64,000 nt of DNA from Arenicola marina (Eukaryota; Annelida; Polychaeta; Arenicolidae): assembly GCA_964019135.1 (NCBI GenBank), contig OZ025248.1, positions 73,228,119 through 73,292,118 on the forward strand. Direction: 5' to 3'. A program made the position numbers and the translations under genes. Under the pieces are notes generated by a model. That model made no database searches. It worked only from the letters and a program-made list of their open reading frames with translations, and was not told where the DNA came from. Within the stretch, counting starts at the first letter, position 1. Every line of letters begins with the position of its first letter. This document shows positions 20,480 through 31,209 of the stretch, one piece after another.

Positions 20480-20626
20480 CTCGCGATATGATCAAAATGG
20501 TTAAAGCGTCCTCAATAAGCAACCAACCACACAGACCTGGCCACAGCGGGGCGCGAACCACCGATCCACGTGCCGTTAGGTTCTGAGGTGGCGAGAGCAC
20601 TTAAGGCAAGCGCCCTAGCCAACTGG
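20480..20626. mobile_element. two SINE fragments in opposite orientation
   Basis: The first 50 bp are the SINE 3' end in plus orientation (CGCGATATGATC to CAACCAACC). Directly after comes the tRNA-like head in minus orientation: its reverse complement reads CTAACGGCACGTGGATCGG and GGTTCGCGCCCCGCTGTGG. The back-to-back arrangement suggests a SINE inserted in or next to another and then truncated. Confidence 0.65.
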
Positions 20627-20714
20627 AGGTTTTTATGGAGGCACTGCCACAATGGATATAAAGACTACAACCAACAAACTTGCAAGTTGAAGTGAGCAAC
20701 AATTGAACAAGAGC

Positions 20715-20893
20715 CGAAATCAGCCGGAGGCTGAGGCTTACTGACAGAAGTGATTTTGTTACAGACGATCAGGAAAATTCATTTGCTAAATTATCATCCT
20801 ATTTGGTCTAAATAGGGTCTGCAGCGGTCAATGTAGCTTGAAATAACTCATACAACGGGCATTTTAGCCCACAATCGCACCTACAACCCATGT
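20715..20893. repeat. dispersed repeat shared with the macrosatellite
   Basis: AGCCGGAGGCTGAGGCTTAC, TGACAGAAGTGATTTTGTTA and GCGGTCAATGTAGCTTGAAA recur in reverse complement at about 48830-48985 and in the other macrosatellite units. This copy carries an extra roughly 40 bp (TTTGCTAAATTATC region). Confidence 0.7.
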
Positions 20894-20904
20894 AAAAATA
20901 TACC

Positions 20905-21790
20905 TCAGATTTACTATAGTAAAACACTATAGAAGATATGTAGTAAATTTACTATAGTGTTTTCGTAGAGTAATAAACAGTAAATATACTGCACATTTAC
21001 TATAGTCTTTTTACTGTAGTAAGTTACTATAGTAAATATTGTAGTAAAATACTATAGTAGATACGTAGTAAATTTACTATAGTGTTTTCGTAGAGTAAAC
21101 AGTAAATATACTGCACATTTACTATAGTCTTTTTACTGTAGTAAGTTACTATAGGAAATTACTGTAGAAAATTACTGTGAAAAATTACTGTAGTAAATTA
21201 CTATAGTAAATTACTATAGTATACTACTGTAGAAAATTACTATGGTAAATTACTATAGTAAACCACTGTAGAAATTACTATAGTAAATTACTGTAATAAG
21301 TTACTATAGTAAATTACTGTAGTAAATTACTATAGTAAATTACTGTAGTAAATTACTATAGTAAATTACTGTAGTAAATTACTATAGTAAATTACTATAG
21401 TAAATAACTATAGTAAATTACTATAGTATACTACTGTAGAAAATTACTATAGTAAATTACTATAGTAAACCACTGTAGAAATTACTATAGTAAATTATTA
21501 TTGTAAATTATTGTCGCATATTACTATAGTAAATATGCAGTATTTTAATATAACTTAGTATGGTAAATACTAAAGCATTTATTATAGTAATGATACTACA
21601 ACATTTACTATAGTAAAGTACTACAGTATATATTATAGTAATTATGGTAAAGCATTTACTATAGTAATGATACTTAAATTTACTATAGTAATTACACCAT
21701 ATTATTTCCTGTTGTAATTATACTACAGCGTTTACTACCATGGTATATTTTGTGGAATTCACTGCAGTAAAACGCAACAGTAAAGATATA
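20905..21790. repeat. CTATAG palindrome array
   Basis: Tandem TTTACTATAGTAAATTACTG units at about 14-15-bp steps, with a longer repeated block (about 20905-21005 and 21020-21125). The core TTACTATAGTAA is self-complementary. It is a third sequence family with the same design as the CCATGG and ATCATGAT arrays. Confidence 0.9.
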
Positions 21791-21879
21791 AATGACAAAT
21801 GAAGACAGCTGTTACAGTCCAATCAATACCAGTTTATTACGGTTATGAAAACTAAGGCCATCCAAATTACCGAAAAAGT

Positions 21880-21932
21880 CCATTTAATTTCATTTAATTT
21901 CATTTAATTCCATTTAATTCCATTTAATTTCT
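21880..21932. repeat. 11-bp (CATTTAATTTC) tandem repeat
   Basis: Five near-identical CATTTAATTTC/CATTTAATTCC copies. Confidence 0.85.
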
Positions 21933-22434
21933 ATACTTTCGCATTATGCTGCCGCCATGTCTTTCCCGCGTTATTTAGTTTTTGGCGCATCATGGCCTTC
22001 ACCTGCGCGGCGGTTGCGCCCGGGAAACGATGGCATACCGCTTCTGAAAATGTCATAAGAAAACGCTGTAGTAAAGTCCGCGGTGAAATTAAGATAATAT
22101 ATTGATAACAAAGAAGACAGCAATGCAGATAGTTTGAACTTCATGAAAAGCACACTGGACACAGATTCCACACTTAAGGCATCTAATATTTATATGTGAC
22201 CGTTTTTTCCCACCGTGCGAGCATTTTTCTTCTCTATATCAATGCAAGGTACATATATAACAGCAAATAATATAAAATAAAAATATCAGGACTTGGCCAA
22301 TTTTTCTTTTAATCCGCAAAATTCCATAAGTGACACTTTTGAGTTTCCATAGGGGGTGATGGTTCAAGCTCACATTGCAAAAATAATGTAGTGCAGTCGC
22401 GTTTACAATGTAAGTTACATACCATGTACATTGT

Positions 22435-24789
22435 TCAATCGATTATAGTAATAAGATTCGTAATAGTGTCACCGATGACATCGTTTACAATGGCCCGGTC
22501 CATTGGAGGTTTGGCGTCAGTGCCGCTGGTCCCCGGGCGTATGTTGCCGGTCAGGGAGTGTTGTGCCAGGTAGTCAGTGGCAAACACTCCCTGAAGCAAA
22601 TCGTTGACAAATTTCTGTGGCGTTGCCACAGAGCACCTCGGGACGACCATCTCAACGCTCTAAATCATTAAGACAAAACAAAAACAGTCCTATAATGAAT
22701 TACGACTAACTCAACGCATGTATCAGATCTAACGAATTTCAGACGGTAACATGTAACTGAGTTGTGTTCATATTAAAGTTCAGTATTACATAAAATAAAA
22801 TATGTACGTCATTACCAAATAATAGAGTTATATCCCTGTTGTTTTAGTTGGCAACTTACAGCTTGTTGGCCGACCTCCAAGCACTTTGCTTGTCTGGCCT
22901 GGACTTGTTGGAGGGGTCGCAGAGATGGCCGGGCCGACCTTTGGGCGAGATACCGTTTTGGGGGTCTGCGGGCTAGCCGGTGGGCAATGCATGCCACTGG
23001 TCGACGGCACGGGCCTAGACCGCACACCCTGCTCAATGCGGTCGACGATCTCTGGAGCCACTGTGCACAATAATATAACTTTGTAGTCATTTCAACTATT
23101 GATGCATACATTAGCAAATATATATTAATTATAAGAGAGAGTATGACCTAAATATAGTTAATTCGAAAATTACAACTGGTCAACTTTTGTTGAGGGCAGT
23201 TCTAATATATGTTTGTATTAAATGGAATAATTTTGGTATCCCAGCATAATTATGGCATACCAATAACCCTTAAAATGGTTATGTGATTTACGGCAACAAA
23301 TAGTACAAAAGTCCTGTAGATTGAATACTGCTTTAATGATACCCTACGTACTGGGTGCACCGTACTGTCCTGCAGTGCGGCCTATTTGACGCCAACCCCA
23401 ACTGCCGCGCAAGTGTGCGGGGCCCTTATACTTACAGTTTGTTAGCCTTATGATTGACCTCAACGAGCGGTTCTCTTCCATTAGTTTGGTGTTTCGGCAT
23501 TGCAACTCGTCGTTTGCCATGCGCAGCTTATTGTCGTGTGAAAATGTGGCAAGTGGCACATCGCCCTCATTGGCAGTGCCGTGATCACTGGCTTTGTCTT
23601 GCTGTGTGAGGTAACAGAAGAAGAATCAGATACGAATTTGGACTTTCAAACAAATCATTCCACTGTTGCTCTAGTGAGTTATTTACATGGCTACAAATTT
23701 ATGGGAAACATTCAAATACCCTTCAGAAGTTCAGTGCATTCACTACTACTTCATAACGCCACATCCCCACCTCCCCACCCATAAATGGCAGAAACTATGG
23801 CAGTGCACTACCCATGTTGTCCAACGTATCTCATAATTATGTACTATCTATCTTTCACTGATGTATTATAATTAACTCATTATTAGAGACTTATAGTACC
23901 TGCAAGTTTTCTTTAAGACGTGCAAGCACTGACAATGACTTGTCCTCTGGCTGCCGTACTTTTTTGGTGATGTGAGATGTATCTCTAGACTGAAATAGAA
24001 ACTTCAGCTTTGGAATAATGTAATCATAGGACCGATGCTAGCTGTTATGGTATCTTTTTATACTTCATTAGTTCCAAACAAATATTCATTGGCATGTTTT
24101 ACCCACCTTAGTCTCAGTGAGGGGCCGGCCCGGTAGCTCATTGGGTTAGAGCACTGGCATTCGGCGTTCTGGCCATCTGAGAGCCTAACGACACGTGGAT
24201 CGGTGGTTCGAGTCCCGCTGTAACCATGCCTGTGCGGTCACAGGATAAAGATCCCGTGTCCTTATTCGCGAAGAGTAGGGGGTTACCCCCGGGTACATGG
24301 CTCCAATCTCCCTTCCTTCTCTCATTGACGCGATATGACTAAAAGTGGTTAAAGCGTCCTGAATATCCAATTTTCTAACTTTAAAACATATTGATGGTGG
24401 GTATAGTCGATTATCAGTTATTTTCAATCGCGTACCACGCAACTCTTCCCGTTGCCGGCCAGAGTCAAAGCAATATGAATGTTTTTAATTGCATGTGTCA
24501 TTTCAATCCAGTGAGGCAAACTGCATTAGCAAATGAAACTCCTGGGATACAAATGGCATGAAAGTGAAAAGAATATTATATTTAAATGCTTGGCCAGTTC
24601 AGAAAAAAATGCCTGATGACATTACATTGTAGACACTGACCCCTAGGCATGAGGAGAAAACAGGTCATGATTGGGTACCAATGAGTGTATACTGACCTCT
24701 TCATCAGAAGCTGGACTTGTCTTCCTTTTTCCTTTACTCAGGTCAGGTAGACTTAGTAGGTCACCGGCAAATTCAACAGGACTATCCAT
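22435..24789 (-). CDS. BEN-domain protein gene, five exons
   Basis: Minus-strand exons: 24697-24789 (MDSPVEFAGDLLSLPDL, GTCAGT donor), 23900-23989 (TTCTATTTCAG acceptor), 23436-23601 (coiled coil around DELQCRNTKLMEENRSLRS), 23060-22860 (Pro/Ser-rich linker, GTAAGT donor) and 22659-22435 (final exon). The last exon reads FVNDLLQGVFATDYLAQHSL then TGNIRP and AKPPMD. An L-x-x-x-F helix, the signature S-L-T-G and a following P-P-x-D are typical of BEN domains, which bind DNA or chromatin proteins. Exons 1-4 join in phase. Exon 4 ends in phase 1 but exon 5 reads in phase 0, so a missed small exon, another donor (ACG then GTATCT inside exon 4 would be in phase) or a decayed frame is needed. Exon 1 may extend upstream. 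A SINE lies in the first intron. Confidence 0.62.
24119..24372 (+). mobile_element. tRNA-derived SINE, second full copy
   Basis: It has the same head (GGCCCGGTAGCTCA, B box GGTTCGAGTCCCGC), body (GAGTAGGGGGTTACCCCCGG) and 3' part (CGCGATATGACTAAAAG) as the copy at 351-607. It sits in the BEN gene's first intron, antisense to the gene. Confidence 0.85.
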
Positions 24790-25476
24790 AACACCAAGGC
24801 AAGCTTCTTTGTACTAAGTATGTGGTCTCTAGGATGTTTCTTGCTGTCTTTTCGATACACAACTGTTCTGTATGCCGGTCCCGCTTCAACTCCCAGACAA
24901 CCCTATCCCGCCGGACACCTCTCAGCCAATCACAAGGGAATAGCGCGTCCCCCTGGGAGAGCCGGCGAGCGGAAACACTAGCTACAAGGCGGGAAACGGA
25001 GTGACCGCTCGGACAGCCAAAGCGAGGGAGTGACGTATACCGCCCCCTGACCCCGAGTGCAATATATCCGCGTCACGTCACCTCCCTCTAAAGAACAAGC
25101 GGGGTCCTACCCGACACCCCCCCCCCCACCCCGAACTAAAGTGAGCCTCGGTTCAGAGAGGTCTGGTCCACCGGGGGGTGGGGGGTGGGGGTCCGTTAGC
25201 GGCCAGCCCCAGCTAGCATTGGGGCAATCCGGAAGACCAGAGATCTGAGCCCGCGGCTGCGCTAACTGCGTTAAACTATAAAGTAAAGATACACAATGAC
25301 CGTACAAACTTGACCCCCAGTCCAAGAGTCACCATGGCTACAGCCAGGTGGCCCTAGTGAGTCTCAGGGTGTAGCCGACGTGCACACGGAGTCAGCCTGC
25401 TGCAGACAGCAAGCTAGACACCCCTGCTGCGACTTCAAGCTACTGAAGATAAAGGTTGCTCCATGAGGCACGTTTC
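24790..25476. other. GC-rich upstream region of the BEN gene
   Basis: GC-rich sequence with CCAAT (CAGCCAATCACAAGGG near 24927), C and G homopolymers and several CpGs. It lies upstream of the first coding exon of the BEN gene and could hold its promoter, though no TATA box stands out. Confidence 0.35.
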
Positions 25477-26290
25477 CATTTTCAGTCATTTGGAGCGTCG
25501 CAACAAGGGGGAAATCGAAAACTTACACAAGATACTGGTTCCTTGTAAATAGCCACAGAGCCATTAATATTGCTCATAGAAACCTCATGTTACTTGTATT
25601 ATTCTTGCCATGGTCTGGCCCTATCAAATGTTTATAATTCTATTCATTTATCACTTATGTAAAAAAGGCAATAAATTTTCATAGAAAAAGACGTATTTTC
25701 CACTTCCGGGGGATCAAATACGTCTAAATAGGCCGAACAACATCCAGGAAGGGGCTAAATAAGCAAGAAGGTTATGTCTACTACAATAATCGACAAAAAC
25801 ATTTGCAAACATATCTTTAAAATAGCTATAAATAGCAAAGACGCTACTTTCCCGGCCAAAATCAAGGTTTGGGTGGGAAAATGAACATTCTTGATTTGAT
25901 TGGGTCTTTTCCCCGCACTGTTGGGTTGCACCCTATAGGCAGTTAGATAGTACGTCGTCTGAGCTTTCTTCCCATGCATATATAATACTCAGATGATCAT
26001 TATTTCCCATCGAACGGATCGAAAACACGTTACTGATTTTAGAATTTTGGTTCATTTGTCCCTTTCCAAGGTCAAATCGTGTCCAATTGCAATTGATATT
26101 GTTCTGATCGATATTGATTCATACACGGAAGTGAATTGGGCATAGTTCTCAATCAAACCCTGTCCCAAACGAAGCTGTTATAGTGGCGAACTGACACATT
26201 TATTAGGCTAGGGGGGGGGGGGGGGGGTAAAAATTTTCCAAAGCATCCAACAAATTCCACTATTTTTGAAAAATAATTACAACCTGTGTG
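25477..26290. repeat. duplicated segment, copy 1 (intact, empty LINE site)
   Basis: The left half (to 25868) is repeated at 26696-27104 and the right half (from 25856) at 39093-39530. Together they form the uninterrupted version of the locus into which the LINE inserted. The pre-insertion site CCAAAATCAAGGT lies at 25856-25868. A G homopolymer ends the well-conserved part. Confidence 0.88.
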
Positions 26291-26695
26291 TGACCTTCAT
26301 CCTCAAGGATGGCAAGAGAAAGAAAACATAGTGAAACGTCGTTTTTTATGCATATTGGGACCCCATTTGCTACATTTGACTGTGATCTATTTTTATGTAT
26401 GATAAGGGTCCAAATACACACATTGGCCAGTCAGAGAGTACTATTAAACATACTGTGAAATTACTTGTCTAACTGCCTTACTTAAGCTACTATAACTCCT
26501 TTTTCATAACAAAAATGAACTTCTTTAGACTATTTTTCTAGTGACAAAATGGGCTTCTTTGACATTGCACCCGTCTTCTAAATGCCATATTTTCCAAAGG
26601 GGAACACGCAAAGACAGTGTTCTATCCAGAAAGTAAAAAGATAACTTGGTTACTCCCAAACTTACGGCCCTTACATTCCCTAACATAAACAACAC
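26291..26695. other. spacer between duplicated segments
   Basis: AT-rich sequence with no open frame or repeat recognised. It completes a duplication period of about 1.22 kb between the two copies. Confidence 0.4.
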
Positions 26696-27104
26696 CCATT
26701 TTCAGTCATTTGGAGCGTCGCACGGCTTGAACATGGGGGAAATCGAAAACTTACACAGCATAGGGGTTTCCTTAAATAGCCACAGAGCCATTAATATTGC
26801 TCATAGAGACTTCGTGTTACTTGTATTATTCTTGCAATGATCTGGCCCTATCAAATATTTATAATTCTATTCCTGATTGTCATTTAACACTTATGTAAAA
26901 AAGGCAATAAATTTTCATAGAAAAAGACGTATTTTCCACTTCCGGGGGATCAAATACGTCCAAATAGGCCGAACAACATCCAGGAAGGGGCTAAATATGC
27001 AAGAAGGTTATGTCTACTACAATAATCGACAAACACATTTGCAAAAGTATCTGTAAAATAGCTATAAATAGCAAAGACGCTACTTTCCCGCCCAAAATCA
27101 AGGT
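26696..27104. repeat. duplicated segment, copy 2, left half
   Basis: Begins TTTTCAGTCATTTGGAGCG as in copy 1 and ends in the 13-bp target site CCAAAATCAAGGT at 27092-27104. Copy 1 lacks about 8 bp here (GGCTTGAACATG region). Confidence 0.88.
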
Positions 27105-27208
27105 GAAATCAAGATGAAAATGGCGGCCAAGTGAGAGGCACGGTAGCGAGCGGTCAGCACAACTTTCGCCACTTAAACGTTTCATTTTCGACTACAACTT
27201 CAAAATAC

Positions 27209-28456
27209 ATGGATAAGTGGATTACAAAGACTTCGCGGAAACGCTCACGTAACATTACCGCCGAATACGACAGCAAGGAGCAGCCTTGTCATCAAAAAAC
27301 ACCTCCTTCACTTCACACCATGAGCGATAATTCCAAAACACAGCGGGAGGCCATGTTAGTCACACCTGTAGTGGCAGCGGTGTTGGATAACCCAATGGCG
27401 GACACAGAGGACACTGATGGAAATACGAGTCTCCCAATCGAAATTATAGGTGAGAACTCAAGCTGTATTGCCTCCCTTCGTAGTGAAAACGAAGATTTAA
27501 AGTCAGAACTAGAACTCTTGAAAGGGTTAGTCATTAACCAAAATGAACGTATTAATGTTCTCACAGAGCGTGTAGAGGACCTTACTCTGCGCTCGATGAA
27601 ACACAATGTCCTACTGCACAATATTCCTGAAAGTGTGGAGAAGAGGGCTACAGAGGACTGTGAACATGTTGTGACAAACTACTTGACAAACTCTGGCTTT
27701 AGCGGTCATATCCCCCCAATTGACTGTGCGCATCGACTAGGCCGTCAAGCCGCCAGTGATACCAAAGGAAGACCCAGGCCAATAGTTGTTCGCTTCGCTA
27801 CTCAAAAGGGTGCCAATACACTACTGCAGTATGGCAGAGCTCAGAGAAAGAAGGGCCATGATCAGGGTAAAATCACTCCGCAATATCCAATTGATACGAT
27901 AGAAAAACGACGCCGATTTAGTGAGAAGATTGCGGATGTGAAAGAGAAGGCAGGCGTCACACCGGTTACGATAATAATGACTAAAGACAGACTTTGGATC
28001 AATGGCCAGTTGCAAAGGGACCCCCTTCCCAAGCCGTCACCTAAGGATATCTTGCACATTTCGATCTCGGAAAGAGAAAAGCTCTCCAGTCACATTACCA
28101 GCTCAACAGGCCGCACTGCCAGCTCTGGCAGCGTCTCGATAACTGCGACTAAAATCCCCGTGAGCTCTATTGGAGACGTCCGAGCCGCTTACAGGGCTCT
28201 GATGCTGGATCCCGCCAGGCAGGAGGCTGCCCATGTGACCTCTGCCTTTCGCTTCAAGGACACGTGCCCATCGCAAGAAACAACAGAAGGATGGCAGGAC
28301 GACGGAGCTCATGGAGCGGGGCGTCACCTTCGGTACCTGATGCGGCGTCACCAGCTTGACAGCGTCGCCATATTCCTTACAATATCAACGAACAGCGCAC
28401 AGCTAGGACAAAGCGGCTTCAAGCTGATTGAGTCATCATTGGAAGGCTTGGTCTGA
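27209..28456 (+). CDS. LINE ORF1 protein with IMPACT/UPF0029-like C-terminal domain
   Basis: 415 codons from ATG, uninterrupted. Residues about 85-130 form a leucine-rich coiled coil (SLRSENEDLKSELELL). Residues about 132-270 resemble the L1-type ORF1 RRM region (NVLLHNIPES, then CAHRLGR, then PIVVRFA), which binds element RNA. Residues about 320-410 do not look like ORF1: AAHVTSAFRF, GWQDDGAHGAGRHLRYLM, DSVAIFL and LGQSGFKLIES match in order the UPF0029/IMPACT pattern of H-x-x-S-A-Y-R, D-D-G-E-x-(A/G)-A-G, a strand pair and L-G-x-x-R-F-x-x-I. In this copy the conserved E after DDG is A, and the S-R-W-x-G-G segment is replaced. Start chosen at the first ATG of the frame. Confidence 0.8.
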   Translation: MDKWITKTSRKRSRNITAEYDSKEQPCHQKTPPSLHTMSDNSKTQREAMLVTPVVAAVLDNPMADTEDTDGNTSLPIEIIGENSSCIASLRSENEDLKSELELLKGLVINQNERINVLTERVEDLTLRSMKHNVLLHNIPESVEKRATEDCEHVVTNYLTNSGFSGHIPPIDCAHRLGRQAASDTKGRPRPIVVRFATQKGANTLLQYGRAQRKKGHDQGKITPQYPIDTIEKRRRFSEKIADVKEKAGVTPVTIIMTKDRLWINGQLQRDPLPKPSPKDILHISISEREKLSSHITSSTGRTASSGSVSITATKIPVSSIGDVRAAYRALMLDPARQEAAHVTSAFRFKDTCPSQETTEGWQDDGAHGAGRHLRYLMRRHQLDSVAIFLTISTNSAQLGQSGFKLIESSLEGLV

Positions 28457-29012
28457 AGACCCTCTACGTAATTAGCCAGCCTTTCCAATTACGATCCCTC
28501 CCCAAATTAGACTCTGACGTGAAAAACTCCGCTTGAGTTAAAGCGGTTCTTTCAAGTGGTATTCCAACAACTGTTGAAATGGTAACCACTTACCTGAAAT
28601 TAACTACTGCGTCAAGTCGCAGCTGACAGCATGTTAGCGACATAATCACTGCCAGCAGTTGGGTGACACCGCGAGGGGTCCATTTCCATTTTCATTTTCT
28701 TTCCTTCCTTTCTTCCCCGTTTTCGCTTCTGTTTGTTTTGACCGTGAGCTTCTACCCGTAGCCGCACGAAATGTACATAGGGTTGAAGAGTTGTACTTGC
28801 ATATCACTGCTTCTCGCCCGAACATCGCCTGGTTTTAACACCTGCTATATTTTCTCGCGTTTCTCGTTTTGTTTTTCTTTGCAATCAACTTAAATTTCAT
28901 ACATGTACATTCCCGAAGCGACCTACCGATGTCCTGTTACTGTGTACTGCGGTATTTTACTCTCTCGTGTTCAACTCGATTTAGTCTTCTGCTCCTTATT
29001 TTTCCTTAGACT
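28457..29012 (+). other. LINE inter-ORF region
   Basis: About 550 bp between ORF1 and ORF2 with no conserved frame. It includes a pyrimidine-rich stretch (CTTTCCTTCCTTTCTTCCCC near 28700). Confidence 0.5.
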
Positions 29013-29302
29013 ATGTGCGAGATGCCCGATGTAATGTGTCCGACCCAATGTGAGAAGCTGCTGGAACACGTGTCCTCTGTAAAAACGCGATTATGTTCGG
29101 GCGATATTGCCATGAATCCTGGTCCCTCCCCAGGTCGGGGTCCCAGAGTCCAGTCTGTCAGAGCTGTTTCTGTGTGTCATGCGAACGTGAACGGCTTGCA
29201 CGACGATGAAATGAACTATATTACTGCGAACTTTGTTGGTAGCCACGATATTATTTGCATAACTGAAACGCACTTAAATCCGGCTTTTATTGTCGATCTT
29301 AG
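29013..29302 (+). pseudogene. LINE ORF2, 5' part (start of endonuclease domain), cut by a DNA transposon
   Basis: The frame starts MCEMPDVMCPTQ, has SGDIAMNPGP (a 2A-like sequence) and then the APE endonuclease start: SVCHANVNGL, DIICITETHLNP. The last residues before the break lie in the loop preceding the GY-x-x-PFRRDR motif, which resumes at 35847. The frame continues a few codons into the transposon before stopping. Confidence 0.85.
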
Positions 29303-29894
29303 CCCAGTGGGCACCCGACCCTCGGGAAGACGTCTTATATTGGTCGGTCGGTCGAAGACCACCTGAAGACCACCTGAAGACCAGGTCAATCCCAATTTAG
29401 TCTGGTCGCAATGTGGTCTTAACTCAGACGTCCCACGTACGTCATACTTCAGACGTCCCACGTACGTCATAATTTAGACGTCCCACTTACGTCATAATTC
29501 AGACGTCCCACGTCTGTCCTAGCTAACTTGGTCGGGCTTGGGTATGGGATATAAGCCTATACTTTGCATTCATCCAAAATGCTCCTTTTTCACGTTTACT
29601 AATATCTCGATTGCGACTATGAAATCGATCAGATTGACGCTAACTGCAATGTGTAAGCGAGGTGTGAAAGTCTAGCTCGGGCGGGCTACGAAATCCGTTG
29701 ATTCCCGCTCAGTTTAAGCGGAGTACTAGCTTACGCGGAATAATATATTTCCAATATTTGCCAGATTTATCATTTATTTAATTCAAGGAGAATTCAATGT
29801 ACGAAAACATGTTTGCTTGAAACAAAGTGCTCACTGTATGGAACCGACATTTAAGGACTTAATATAAAGAGGGGATGGCGTCCTACCCTTATGA

Positions 29895-29970
29895 AAATAT
29901 ACCATGGTTTACCATGGTAAGTCATGCTATACCACGGTATAGCATGGTATACCTTACCATGGTATACCTC
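29895..29970. repeat. short CCATGG palindrome patch (left)
   Basis: TACCATGGTTTACCATGG and CTATACCACGGTATAG type words, the same design as at 3990-4640. Confidence 0.8.
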
Positions 29971-30736
29971 CAGAGGAGGACTCTGAAAATGTGCGTTTGT
30001 AGAGCGAGTTTCCCGGGGAATATGATAAACCAAGCGGGCTCGGTCCAAGGAAAAAAAATCCCCTTCCGAGCGGATATTTTCGCGTTCAAACGTTCGAGCC
30101 GATTTTCGAGGTGAAACGCCCCTTACAAGCGTATTTTGGCGGTCAAGTAGTGGTTTACCGCGGACCCCCTCTGCCCCCCCCCCACCCCAGCCGCAAACCC
30201 AATAATGTACTGAGTCCCCCCCACGCGCGCGAAGTGAGCAGTGCGCCACCAGGAGGCATATTACGCTGCCGCCTGGCGGAGATGCGTAGCCGAGATCCCA
30301 CGGCGCATGCGCGAAGTTTTAAAAATATTGCGGAAAGGCGAGAGGAGTTCTGCGGCATGTGTATACGATTAGCTTATATTCACGAATATTTGCTTATGTA
30401 TATGAATGAAAGGTGTGTATTTATAAATACTATACTGTATAGCACCTGAAAACACCCAGGTTTGAGCGGAACACCTTAACATAAGGACAAAAGGAGCCTT
30501 TATAAATTGAAATTTGTTTACAGTCTTGTCAACTGGTCATACCACTCCTCGCCTCCCCCCCCCCCCCCACCCCGCCACCGGCCCGTGTCAGTTGATTTAC
30601 GTCGCCTGTACAGCCACTGGCACTGACATACCAGGAACCCTCTACACTACAGTACAGGAACCCCAAGCGCCGGGTGAAATGGCAAACGCCCCAGGTCGAT
30701 CTGGAGCTTGTGGTTCGATACTGTGTCCCCCTATAG
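29971..30736. other. DNA transposon interior, no gene seen
   Basis: GC-rich sequence with C homopolymers (30173, 30557) and only short frames. It ends in CCCTATAG, the target site of the inner element. Confidence 0.4.
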
Positions 30737-31138
30737 CACAGGCGCTCAGATTTGTTTAGCCTGAACAGACGTTAAGTCGCTGACATGTTGATAGGGCGAC
30801 GAAATAACGTCTGAACAGGACCCATACACAGCCCTGTGCACCAGAGTATTTTTCCTTAATTACTGCAGAATCGTACCTGTCCGATGTAATCCGAGATACC
30901 CCAGCGATTCGAACACTCACAATGTAACTTGGGGACGCAATAAGACAGTCATATCCTAGAAAGGGACTGCACAGTTTCCGATTTATTTTTCACTGTTTTC
31001 CAAAACACTTGGACTTCGTGGTTGGGCCGCCATGCTGATACCCATGATGCCCCGCGCCACTAGAGGTAACACGAGATCCACACGGCTTTATACGCTCAAA
31101 TCACTTCGCTGTGACGAGCTCAGTAAGCGGGTGGCGTC

Positions 31139-31209
31139 ATGGCTGAAGCGACTTGTGTTGTTTGTGGCGAACTTTTCCGGAAGAAAAGAAGTGGACGTGG
31201 ATTTTCAAG
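31139..31209 (+). CDS. candidate first exon, CxxC zinc-finger-like N-terminus
   Basis: ATG opens MAEATCVVCGELFRKK, then RSGRGFSR, and ends at a GTAATT donor in phase 2. C-V-V-C resembles the first half of a zinc knuckle. A phase-compatible terminal segment lies at 34218-34344, outside the inner transposon. Function not recognised. Confidence 0.35.

Noticed and set aside
26210..26228. G homopolymers and other mononucleotide runs as functional sites
   Set aside because: Isolated slippage-prone runs without further context.
25477..27104. LTRs flanking an LTR retrotransposon
   Set aside because: The repeated segments do not have TG...CA ends, no LTR-type polyprotein lies between them, and the element between the halves is a LINE.
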